A stretch of DNA of 11,956 bases from JAUYQR01 sp043727195 (lineage in GTDB: Bacteria > Pseudomonadota > Alphaproteobacteria > Rhodobacterales > Rhodobacteraceae). Where the stretch lies: the NCBI GenBank assembly GCA_043727195.1, contig JAYSYZ010000097.1:1-11956 (forward strand), given 5' to 3'. Position 1 is the first letter of the stretch, and every line of letters begins with the position of its first letter. Positions 1 to 6,324 of this stretch are shown in pieces. The notes under the pieces are model-generated. The model had not been told where the DNA came from. It made no database searches and saw only the letters and a program-made list of their open reading frames with translations. Made by a program: the position numbers and the translations under genes.

Positions 1-1
1 C

Positions 2-142
2 GCGGCCCAGGCCGAAGCTGACGCCGCCGCCGCTGCCGCCGCGCAGGCAGAAGCAGACGCCGCCGCCGCAGCACAAGCCGCCGCCGAAGCCGAAGCCGAC
101 GCTGCCGCCGCTGCGCAAGCCGAGGCCGAAGCCGAGGCTGCG
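2..142 (+). repeat. Ala/Glu-rich degenerate coding repeat
   Basis: Degenerate tandem coding repeats of the type A-Q-A-E-A-D followed by five or so alanines occur at least three times before 143. They predict a highly helical segment of the OmpA-family protein. The array probably continues left of the window. Confidence 0.75.
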
Positions 143-1834
143 ATGGAAGCAACGGCAGAAGAACCCGCCGCCGAGGAGCCCGCCGCCGAGGAGCCCGCCG
201 CCGAAGAACCGGTAGCCGAAGAACCTGTCGCCGAAGAACCGGTGGTTGAAGAACCCGTCGCAGAAGAGCCGGTAGTCGAGGAGCCGGTCCTCGAAGAACC
301 TGTTGCAGAAGAGCCTGTCGCTGAAGGACCCGTCGCCGAGGAGCCGGTCGCCGAGGAACCGACAGCCGAAGAACCCGTCGCCGAGGAGCCCGTCACCGAA
401 GAGCCGGTCGTCGAAGACCCCGCCGCCGACGCTGCTACGGAGGCGGAGGCCGAAGCCGAGGTTGCGGTTGACCCCGCAATCGCCGCCGAAGAAGCCGCCG
501 CTCTGGCCGCCGCAGAGGCCGAACTTGCGATCACAGCCGATGGCCCGGTGGTTGATCCCACCGCCGGCCTCAAGGTGGCGGAAACCGACCCGGCCGAAGT
601 TGCGGCAGAACCGGTCGACGCGCCTGTCGTCTCCGAAACCGAAGTCGAAAGTCTGACCGAACTTCTCAGCACCGATCCGACGGCGATCGACCCCATGGGG
701 TTCGGTGCCGCTGCTACGGTGGCCGAAGCACCTGCCCCCGCGGAAGGTGAGAAGCTGCTGGAAACCGCGCCCCCCGCCGATGTCGTGACGGCGGTTACCG
801 AAGTTCTGACCGAAGACAATGTCCGCACCTCGGCCGAAGAATTCGGCGCCGCACCGAAGGCGCTCTCCAGCGGCAAGAGGGACAAGCTGTCCAACCTTGA
901 AAAGGCCGGTCTGGTGGTGCTGGGTGCACTGGTCGTCGGCTCGCTGATCAGGGGCGGCCAGAATTCCGGCGTCGTCAACGAAGGCCCGGTTGTCAACGAA
1001 GGCCCCGTCGGCGGTGGCCGCGTGGTCTCCAACACCGGCGACCGTGTGATCATTCTGCGTCCCGACGGCACCTATCAGGTGCTGAAGGATGACGATTCGA
1101 TCATCCGGCGGCCCGGCTCGACCGTGCGCACGGAAACCTTCCGTGACGGCTCTACCCGGACCATCGTCGAGCGGGCGGATGGCACGCAAGTGGTGACGAT
1201 CCGCGATGCCACCGGACGCGTGCTGCGCCGCGCGCAGTATGACGGGCGCGGTCGCGAGTTGATCCTGATCGACGATCTCGCGGAAGAAGAAATCGTGATT
1301 GTCCGCGATCTGCCAAGGCCGCAAAAACGCATCGTCATCTCCTCCAAGGACAATGACGCCGTGCTGAAGCGCGAGCTTGCGGCGGTGGAGGCGGACAGGG
1401 CAGGGCGCAAGTTCTCGCTGCGTCAGATCCGGGAAATTCCGGAAGTGCGGGCGCTTGCGGCAACGATCGACGTCGAAAGCGTGACCTTTGCCAGCGGGTC
1501 GTCGGCGATCGCTGCCGACGAGGCGCGCAACCTGGCCGATCTTGGTCGGGTGATGCAGGAACTGCTGGACGAAAACCCCGGCGAGGTCTTCCTGATCGAG
1601 GGCCATACGGATGCGGTCGGCAAGGCGGCGATGAACCTCGCATTGTCAGACCGGCGCGCTGAATCCGTGGCGCTGGCACTGACGGAATACTTCGATATTC
1701 CGCCGGAAAACATGGTGATCCAGGGCTACGGCGAGACTGAGTTGCTGATCGACACGCTGGATGACGAGCCTGCCAACCGGCGGGTCGACGTGCGGGTCAT
1801 CACGCCGCTGCTGCGGACAGCCGCGCTGCGCTGA
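2..1834 (+). CDS. OmpA-family peptidoglycan-binding envelope protein, 5'-truncated by window
   Basis: The frame is open to the left edge, so the true start and any signal peptide lie outside; 610 residues are visible. An ATG at 143 lies inside the repeats and is unlikely to be the start. Domains in order: an Ala-rich stretch with QAEADA-type repeats (2-142); about 18 five-residue EEPVA-like repeats (155-424); an acidic linker; a hydrophobic segment around LVVLGALVVGSL (about 899-952) that could cross a membrane; a beta-rich section with DGT/DGST turns (about 1020-1330); and a C-terminal OmpA domain (about 1475-1810). The OmpA domain shows FASGSSAI, EGHTD, NLALSDRRAESV and ANRRVDV, which hold the conserved Asp and Arg that in this family grip meso-diaminopimelate of peptidoglycan. 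Inferred role: tethering the envelope to the cell wall. The acidic repeats could form an extended spacer. A strong terminator follows directly. Confidence 0.9.
   Translation, partial: AAQAEADAAAAAAAQAEADAAAAAQAAAEAEADAAAAAQAEAEAEAAMEATAEEPAAEEPAAEEPAAEEPVAEEPVAEEPVVEEPVAEEPVVEEPVLEEPVAEEPVAEGPVAEEPVAEEPTAEEPVAEEPVTEEPVVEDPAADAATEAEAEAEVAVDPAIAAEEAAALAAAEAELAITADGPVVDPTAGLKVAETDPAEVAAEPVDAPVVSETEVESLTELLSTDPTAIDPMGFGAAATVAEAPAPAEGEKLLETAPPADVVTAVTEVLTEDNVRTSAEEFGAAPKALSSGKRDKLSNLEKAGLVVLGALVVGSLIRGGQNSGVVNEGPVVNEGPVGGGRVVSNTGDRVIILRPDGTYQVLKDDDSIIRRPGSTVRTETFRDGSTRTIVERADGTQVVTIRDATGRVLRRAQYDGRGRELILIDDLAEEEIVIVRDLPRPQKRIVISSKDNDAVLKRELAAVEADRAGRKFSLRQIREIPEVRALAATIDVESVTFASGSSAIAADEARNLADLGRVMQELLDENPGEVFLIEGHTDAVGKAAMNLALSDRRAESVALALTEYFDIPPENMVIQGYGETELLIDTLDDEPANRRVDVRVITPLLRTAALR
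155..424 (+). repeat. 15-bp tandem repeat encoding EEPVA-like pentapeptides
   Basis: About 18 consecutive 15-bp units encode [A/V/T/L]-E-E-P-[A/V]. Codons differ between units (GAA/GAG, CCC/CCG/CCT), so the amino-acid pattern is kept better than the DNA pattern. Two units deviate at the protein level: one reads AEGPV and the last reads VEDPA. The segment is strongly acidic and proline-rich, suggesting an extended, non-globular spacer. Confidence 0.9.
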
Positions 1835-1853
1835 GCAGACCCGGTAATAGACA

Positions 1854-1890
1854 GGGGGCGGGGGTCGATGATCCCCGCCCCCTTTCGTTT
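1854..1890 (+). terminator. Rho-independent terminator of the OmpA-family gene
   Basis: A perfect 10-bp GC stem (GGGGGCGGGG at 1854-1863 with CCCCGCCCCC at 1873-1882) encloses a 9-nt loop and is followed by TTTCGTTT. It begins 20 bp after the stop codon at 1834, the expected place for an intrinsic terminator. Confidence 0.88.
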
Positions 1891-2013
1891 GACCTGAGGT
1901 ACGTCGACGCCGCCCGCCCGGCGAAAATTCCCGCACCGGCACATCAAGGTGCATTTCGGTCTGGCGGGGCGGGCTGCCCGCGTCATATCCTTGGCGCAAA
2001 GGAAGTCCGCACC

Positions 2014-3000
2014 ATGACCCCAACCGCACATGACAGCATTCCCGAAGCCGCCCTCGACTGGCACCGCCAGGGGCGCGGCGCAGCACTTGCCACGGTGGTG
2101 GAGACGTGGGGGTCCGCACCGCGTCAGGCGGGCAGCCAGCTGGCGGTGTCCGGCACGGGCGAGATGATGGGATCGGTGTCCGGCGGCTGCGTCGAAGGCG
2201 CGGTGGTAACCGAAGCGCTGGAGGCTTTGACAGACCGCCGCCCCCGGATCCTGACATTTGGTGTCAGTGACGAAACGGCATTTGCGGTGGGTCTGGCCTG
2301 CGGCGGCACGATCCGTGTGCTGGTGGAACCGGTGGGCGAAGGGGCCGAGGCGCTGCCCGAGGCGCTGTTGGCCGATCTGGTCGCAGCGCGCGCCGCGTCG
2401 CGCGGTGTGGCCATGGTCACGCGGCCAGACGGCTGGGTCCGGGCGCTGGTGCCCGCCCTTGCCGATGCGGCAGTCGATGCTCGTCTCAGGGCCGACCGGT
2501 CGGGGATGGAGGATGACGGTCGGTTCATCGCGGTACACAACCCGCCCTTGCGACTGATCGTCGTCGGCGCGGTGCACATCGCGCAGCCCCTGCTGACCAT
2601 CGCGCGGACCTGCGGCTATGCCTGCACCCTGATTGATCCTCGCGCCGCCTTCGGATCAGAGGCGCGGTTCCCCGATGAACGGATTCTTGATGATTGGCCG
2701 GATGATGCGCTGGCCACCCTGGCACCCGATGCCCGCACCGCCGTGGTAACCCTGACCCATGATCCCAAGCTGGACGATCCTGCATTGCGCTTTGCCCTCA
2801 GGGCGCCGGTTTTTTACGTCGGCGCGTTGGGTTCAAAGAAGACGCACGCGAAACGGGTGGAACGTCTGCAGGCCGCAGGCTTTACCGAGGCCGAAATTGG
2901 CCGCATCGCCGCCCCGGTCGGCCTGGCCATCGGCGCAAAAACCCCGGCCGAAATCGCGGTCAGCATCATGGCGCAGATCACTGCCGCGCTGCGGCACTGA
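2014..3000 (+). CDS. xdhC: XdhC/CoxI-family molybdenum hydroxylase maturation protein
   Basis: A 328-residue protein with both XdhC-family halves. The N-terminal domain (about residues 15-100) carries ATVVETWGSAPRQAGSQ, GSVSGGCVEGAVV and GLACGG. The C-terminal Rossmann-like domain (about 180-325) carries LIVVGAVHIAQPL, YVGALGSKKTHAKR and PVGLAIGAKTPAEIA. In characterised family members XdhC binds molybdenum cofactor and delivers it, in sulfurated form, to xanthine dehydrogenase-type enzymes; related CoxI/CoxF proteins serve CO dehydrogenase-like enzymes. The ATG is preceded by a good Shine-Dalgarno sequence (AAAGGAAG). The stop shares its final A with the ATG of the next gene, so translation is probably coupled. 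The client enzyme is not in the window and cannot be named from here. Confidence 0.92.
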   Translation: MTPTAHDSIPEAALDWHRQGRGAALATVVETWGSAPRQAGSQLAVSGTGEMMGSVSGGCVEGAVVTEALEALTDRRPRILTFGVSDETAFAVGLACGGTIRVLVEPVGEGAEALPEALLADLVAARAASRGVAMVTRPDGWVRALVPALADAAVDARLRADRSGMEDDGRFIAVHNPPLRLIVVGAVHIAQPLLTIARTCGYACTLIDPRAAFGSEARFPDERILDDWPDDALATLAPDARTAVVTLTHDPKLDDPALRFALRAPVFYVGALGSKKTHAKRVERLQAAGFTEAEIGRIAAPVGLAIGAKTPAEIAVSIMAQITAALRH

Positions 3001-3998
3001 TGCAGTTCGGGCCGGTTCCCCTCGATCAGGCGGATGGCGCGATCCTCGCACATTCGGTGGCTCTGCCGAACGGGCGCTTGCGCAAGGGCACGGTGCTGGG
3101 CGCGGATGATCTGGCCCGGCTGATGGCGGCAGGGGTGACACTGGTTACCGTCGCGCGCCTTGACCCCGGCGATGTACCCGAAAATGCCGCAGCATCGCGT
3201 TTGGCCGCGGCTTTGGTGCCCGATCCGGTGGGGCAGGGGCTGACCCAGTCTGCTGCCTTTACCGGTCGGGTCAATCTGAATGCTGTTGGGCCCGGGGTGG
3301 CTGAACTGGATGTCGCTGCGGTTCATGCGCTGAACCGGATACATCCTGCGATCACGTTGGCGACACTGGCACCCCTGACGCGGGTGGCGGCGGGGGTGCT
3401 GACCGGCACCGTAAAGATCATCGCTTATGCGGTGCCCGAAGTGGCCCTGCAGCAGGCCTGTCAGGTGGCGGCGGCAGCCATCCGGGTACTGCCGGTCGTG
3501 CGGCAAAGCGCCAGCCTGATCCTGACCGAAGTGCCAGGGATGGACGCAAAACTGGCCGCCAAGGGCCGCCGGGCCGTCGAGGCGCGGGTCCGCGCGCTGG
3601 GGATGCGGCTGATCGAGGTGGTGGTGGTGCCGCATGACACTGCTGCGGTTGCCAACGCCTTGCGCCGCATGAGCGGAGAGGTCCTGCTGATCCTCACCGG
3701 CTCCGCCACATCGGATCTGCACGATACCGCGCCAGAGGCCCTCCGCACCGCAGGGGGCGAGGTTTCGCGCTACGGCATGCCGGTCGATCCGGGGAACCTG
3801 TTATTTGTGGGCAGGCTGGGCGCGCGCCCGGTCATCGGCCTGCCGGGATGCGCACGCAGCCCGGCGCTCAACGGCGCGGATTGGGTTCTGGAACGGCTGG
3901 CCTGCGGCCTTCCGGTCGGTGACATCGAGATTGCGGCGATGGGCGTGGGTGGTCTCCTGAAGGAAATCCCGATCCGCCCACAGGCGCGGGAGCCGTGA
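3000..3998 (+). CDS. Molybdopterin-binding protein (MoeA/MoCF-like), stand-alone
   Basis: A 332-residue protein whose ATG overlaps the xdhC stop by one base. The C-terminal half resembles the molybdopterin-binding fold: LILTEVPGMDAKLAAKGRRA (about 173-192), ILTGSATSDLHDTAPEAL (about 231-248), then GMPVDPGNLLFVGRLG and VIGLPGCARSPALNGADWVL (about 259-297). The MPVDPGNLL and PGCARSP blocks are what I associate with the N-terminal part of alphaproteobacterial proteins that fuse a molybdopterin-binding domain to a MobA-like nucleotidyltransferase. Here the protein ends after the binding domain and no nucleotidyltransferase follows. Likely role: handling or recognising molybdopterin or its cytidine form together with the adjacent XdhC; the exact reaction is not clear. 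No MoeA molybdate-insertion activity should be assumed. Confidence 0.85.
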   Translation: MQFGPVPLDQADGAILAHSVALPNGRLRKGTVLGADDLARLMAAGVTLVTVARLDPGDVPENAAASRLAAALVPDPVGQGLTQSAAFTGRVNLNAVGPGVAELDVAAVHALNRIHPAITLATLAPLTRVAAGVLTGTVKIIAYAVPEVALQQACQVAAAAIRVLPVVRQSASLILTEVPGMDAKLAAKGRRAVEARVRALGMRLIEVVVVPHDTAAVANALRRMSGEVLLILTGSATSDLHDTAPEALRTAGGEVSRYGMPVDPGNLLFVGRLGARPVIGLPGCARSPALNGADWVLERLACGLPVGDIEIAAMGVGGLLKEIPIRPQAREP

Positions 3999-4059
3999 GA
4001 TCAGGCCCAGGTCGACTGCCTGCGCCGGAAAACCGGCCGAAAAGCGGTGAATGAAATCC

Positions 4060-4086
4060 TAACAAAATTTTCGAAAATGTTTGTTA
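4060..4086. repeat. AT-rich imperfect palindrome
   Basis: TAACAAA (4060-4066) and TTTGTTA (4080-4086) are exact inverted copies. They flank a perfect 12-bp palindrome ATTTTCGAAAAT (4067-4078), leaving a single unpaired G at 4079. The whole element lies in an AT-rich island (about 4047-4140) between two convergent genes in otherwise GC-rich DNA. It is weak as an intrinsic terminator because the stem is AT-rich; a protein-binding site is equally possible. Confidence 0.6.
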
Positions 4087-4104
4087 TCAATCACTTATGT
4101 CACT

Positions 4105-4118
4105 TAACACGCGTGTTA
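4105..4118. promoter_or_regulatory. Perfect 14-bp palindrome, possible operator
   Basis: TAACACGCGTGTTA is its own reverse complement. Its outer TAACA/TGTTA half-sites match those of the larger palindrome 20-45 bp to the left. TGTTATCA also occurs as a direct repeat at 4082-4089 and 4114-4121, 32 bp apart. This symmetry is typical of dimeric repressor sites. No start codon is nearby on either strand, so the regulated target is unknown. Confidence 0.4.
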
Positions 4119-4142
4119 TCACACCTTGAAAGTCCAGTTTGT

Positions 4143-4170
4143 GGGGCGGGCCGCTCAACGCGGGCGCCCC
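4143..4170 (-). terminator. GC-rich hairpin after infC, possible weak terminator
   Basis: GGGGCG (4143-4148) pairs with CGCCCC (4165-4170) and CCGC (4151-4154) with GCGG (4160-4163), with a small internal bulge. It lies 17 bp beyond the infC stop in the minus direction. No T-run follows on either strand, so intrinsic termination is doubtful; it could be a 3'-end-stabilising hairpin. Confidence 0.4.
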
Positions 4171-4187
4171 CTGACCGGCCCGTCCGA

Positions 4188-4727
4188 CTACTTCGGCCCG
4201 ATCATCATCACCATCTGGCGGCCTTCAAGCCGGGGAAAGGACTCGATCTTGCCGATCTCGACCACGTCGGCTTCAACGCGTTTCAAAAGTTCCAGACCCA
4301 AATCCTGATGCGCCATTTCCCGGCCACGGAAGCGCAAGGTGACCTTGACCTTGTCACCTTCCTCCAGAAACTTCACGACCGACCGCATCTTGACATCATA
4401 ATCGTGGGTATCAGTCCCGGGACGGAACTTGATTTCCTTGATCTCGATGATCTTTTGCTTCTTGCGCGCCTCAGCCTCGCGTTTCTGGGTCTCATACTTG
4501 TACTTGCCGAAATCCATGATCTTGCAGACCGGCGGCTCCGCCGTCGGCGAAATCTCGACCAGATCAAGCCCGGCTTCCTCGGCCATCTGCATGGCACGGG
4601 CGGGCGTAACCACTCCCACATTCTCACCATCTGCGCCGATCAGACGGATTTCCGGCGAACGGATGCGATCATTGATCCGAGGGCCGGTTTCGCGTTGCGG
4701 CGGGGCATTGTGCGGTCTGCGGGCTAT
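4188..4727 (-). CDS. infC: Translation initiation factor IF-3, probable ATA start
   Basis: IF-3 binds the 30S subunit, keeps subunits apart and checks the start codon and initiator tRNA. The N-domain signature is RINDRIRSPEIRLIGADGE and LDLVEISPTAEPPVCKIMD. A Lys/Glu-rich linker (about residues 78-100) follows, then the C-domain with EIKFRPGTDTHDYDVK, FLEEGDKVKVTLRFRGREM and LEGRQMV. No ATG precedes the conserved N-terminus. The first GTG (4619) would remove about 36 conserved residues. Reading further upstream gives ATA-GCC-CGC-AGA-CCG-CAC (ARRPHNAPP, the usual alphaproteobacterial IF-3 beginning), with AAGGA 8 nt before the ATA at 4727. That start yields 179 residues, normal for the family. 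In E. coli infC also starts with a rare codon (AUU), which lets IF-3 repress its own translation; the same logic is inferred here. Confidence 0.95.
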   Translation of the reverse strand: MARRPHNAPPQRETGPRINDRIRSPEIRLIGADGENVGVVTPARAMQMAEEAGLDLVEISPTAEPPVCKIMDFGKYKYETQKREAEARKKQKIIEIKEIKFRPGTDTHDYDVKMRSVVKFLEEGDKVKVTLRFRGREMAHQDLGLELLKRVEADVVEIGKIESFPRLEGRQMVMMIGPK

Positions 4728-4735
4728 GGTGGTCG

Positions 4736-4740
4736 TCCTT
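4736..4740 (-). promoter_or_regulatory. Shine-Dalgarno deciding the infC start
   Basis: On the minus strand AAGGA is followed by 8 nt (4728-4735) and then ATA at 4727. The in-frame stop TAG at 4767-4769 limits how far upstream initiation could occur. The only other rare-codon option, ATT at 4766, has no Shine-Dalgarno sequence. This supports ATA as the initiation codon. Confidence 0.7.
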
Positions 4741-4938
4741 GAATTGCTGACTACTGCGGGCGCAATCTAAACGGGCGGCCCGGCCACTTCAACCCGGCAC
4801 GCGGCTGATTCATGCTGAAATCCGCGACGCCGACCGGGTATTTCGGTCCGTTTCGGCGCTCCGGTCTTTTCAATTGGCGCCCGAACTGCCATATCACCGC
4901 GCATCCGGATCCTTCCTCCGGTCATGGGAGCAAAGAAC

Positions 4939-5364
4939 ATGAACAGAAACGTGATCATCGGCGCCATCATCGTGCTGCTGGCGGCGGGCGGCTATTACCA
5001 ATTCAGTTACAAGCCTGCACAAGAGGCCGCCATGGTGGCCGAAGCCGCCAAGAAGGCGGACGAAGCGGCTGCCGCTGCCAAAGCGGCGGAAGAAGAAGCC
5101 GCTGCCGCCGCGAAGAAGGTTGAAGAGGAAGCAGCCGCTGCTGCCGCCGCCGCCACTGAAGCGACGACTGGCGCGGCCGATGCTGCGATGACCGCCCTCG
5201 ACCCGGCCACGTTCAACGCGGACGCCGTCGTGACACTGATCGACGGCTCGGCGCTGGACGATGCGACCAAGACTACGTTGAAGACCGCGGTCGAAGCCGC
5301 AAGGGCCAACCCGGCCCTCGTCGCCGATACAATCGCACAGGTAAAAGCTGCGCTCGGCATGTGA
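4939..5364 (+). CDS. Small membrane-anchored Ala/Glu coiled-coil protein, unknown function
   Basis: A 141-residue protein I do not recognise as a named family. Residues 5-20 (VIIGAIIVLLAAGGYY) form an N-terminal membrane anchor or uncleaved signal. Residues about 27-85 are almost entirely Ala, Glu, Lys and Asp (AEAAKKADEAAAAAKAAEEE and similar), predicting a long helix or coiled coil. The last 55 residues (ALDPATFNADAVVTLIDG to QVKAALGM) look like a small helical domain. The start at 4939 is preferred over the in-frame ATG at 4924 because GGGAGC lies 8 nt upstream of it, while 4924 is preceded only by pyrimidine-rich sequence. It is transcribed divergently from infC and ends at a hairpin terminator. 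A periplasmic, membrane-tethered location is inferred; function is unknown. Confidence 0.75.
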   Translation: MNRNVIIGAIIVLLAAGGYYQFSYKPAQEAAMVAEAAKKADEAAAAAKAAEEEAAAAAKKVEEEAAAAAAAATEATTGAADAAMTALDPATFNADAVVTLIDGSALDDATKTTLKTAVEAARANPALVADTIAQVKAALGM

Positions 5365-5390
5365 TATCCGCAACCAAGCGCACACAAAAA

Positions 5391-5416
5391 GGCCGCGAGG
5401 AGACCCCTCGCGGCTT
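5391..5416. terminator. Bidirectional hairpin terminator
   Basis: A perfect 9-bp stem, GCCGCGAGG (5392-5400) with CCTCGCGGC (5406-5414), has a 5-nt loop and can extend by a G-T and an A-T pair. On the minus strand it is followed by TTTTT, ideal for ending the cys operon 27 bp after the fpr stop. On the plus strand it is followed by TTCTTA and can also end the small coiled-coil gene that stops at 5364. Confidence 0.88.
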
Positions 5417-5442
5417 CTTACATCGGGGGCAGCGGGGTGGTT

Positions 5443-6291
5443 TCAGATGCCGTCCCCGACAAATGCCTTTTCGACCACATATTCCAGCGGCTCGGAATTG
5501 GCCCCCTCGCGAAGGCCAAATTTCTCCAGTACCGCCTTTACATCGTGGTTGAAGGCCAGGCTGCCACAGACCATCGCGCGGTCTTCCCCGGCGTCCATCG
5601 GCGTAAGGCCGAGATCGGCGAAAACCTTGCCTGAGGTCAGATTATCGGTGATCCGGCCCATACTGGCGGACGGTTCACGGGTGGTCGTAGGATAATATTT
5701 CAGCTTGTCGCCCACCATGTCGCCGATCAGAGGGTCATCATTCAGGCTGTCTATCAGTTGGCGACCGTATTCCAGTTCAGCCACCTCGCGGCACGTGTGC
5801 ATCATGATGACCTGTTCATATTTATCGTAGGTATCCGGATCGCGCATCAGACTGGCAAAGGGGGCCAGTCCGGTGCCGGTCGCCAAAAACCACAGCCGGC
5901 GCCCAGGCAGCAGCGCGTCATGTACCAGTGTGCCCACGGGTTTGGGGCGCAGAATGATCTCATCCCCCACGGCAATGTGCTGCAGGCGCGAGGTCAGCGG
6001 GCCATCCGGCACCTTGATCGAATAGAACTCCAGTTCGTCATCCCAGGAGGGCGAGGCAATTGAATAGGCGCGCAGCAAGGGTTTGCCTGTGTCGCCCATC
6101 AGCCCGATCATGACGAATTCGCCAGACCGGAAACGCAAGGATTGCGGCCGCGTCACGCGGAAGGAGAACAGCCTTTCGGTCCAGTGGGTGACTGCGGTCA
6201 CGATCTGGGCGTCGGGCAGATGCGCCTTTGTTGGCGCCAACGTCGCGTCTTGCATGGCCATTGCTTTGGTCATTTCGGTCACTTTCGGCAT
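5443..6291 (-). CDS. fpr: Ferredoxin(flavodoxin)-NADP(H) reductase
   Basis: An FAD enzyme exchanging electrons between NADPH and ferredoxin or flavodoxin. The protein (282 residues from this start) shows the FAD motif RAYS (about 74-77), FYSIKVPDGPLTSRL (about 89-103), the nucleotide-binding GTGLAPF (about 139-145), VCGS (241-244) and the C-terminal VEKAFVGDGI typical of Rhodobacter-type bacterial reductases. The start is uncertain: an ATG at 6291 has little Shine-Dalgarno support, and one at 6273 (MTKAMA) gives 276 residues, closer to what I recall for the family. It is the last gene of the sulfur operon, 33 bp after the DUF934 gene. The context suggests it supplies reduced ferredoxin to the sulfite reductase encoded upstream, because no flavoprotein CysJ is present. 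It could also serve oxidative stress or other ferredoxin pathways. Confidence 0.94.
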   Translation of the reverse strand: MPKVTEMTKAMAMQDATLAPTKAHLPDAQIVTAVTHWTERLFSFRVTRPQSLRFRSGEFVMIGLMGDTGKPLLRAYSIASPSWDDELEFYSIKVPDGPLTSRLQHIAVGDEIILRPKPVGTLVHDALLPGRRLWFLATGTGLAPFASLMRDPDTYDKYEQVIMMHTCREVAELEYGRQLIDSLNDDPLIGDMVGDKLKYYPTTTREPSASMGRITDNLTSGKVFADLGLTPMDAGEDRAMVCGSLAFNHDVKAVLEKFGLREGANSEPLEYVVEKAFVGDGI

Positions 6292-6324
6292 AAGGTTTAT
6301 GCGGGCTGGATGAAACCCGGAAAA

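Noticed and set aside
143..145. ATG at 143 as the start of the OmpA-family gene.
   Set aside because: The same frame continues upstream to the edge with matching Ala/Glu repeats, and no Shine-Dalgarno precedes the ATG; it is an internal methionine of a truncated gene.
1646..2577. Long minus-strand frames across the OmpA-family 3' end and xdhC.
   Set aside because: They are antisense to genes with clear domains and cross the strong terminator at 1854-1890. The translations are rich in Arg, Pro and Ser and match no family I know.
4082..4121. TGTTATCA direct repeats considered as DnaA boxes of a replication origin.
   Set aside because: They do not match TTATNCACA well, only two copies exist, and no dnaA, repA or parAB gene is nearby.
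4617..4619. GTG at 4619 as the infC start.
   Set aside because: It would remove about 36 conserved residues, including RINDRIR, and leave only 143 residues; the conserved N-terminus reads through to the ATA at 4727.
4047..4742. A plus-strand open frame of 231 codons across the infC region.
   Set aside because: It runs antisense to a clear IF-3 gene, has Arg/His/Leu-rich composition typical of antisense GC-rich frames, and has no recognisable domain or good Shine-Dalgarno sequence.
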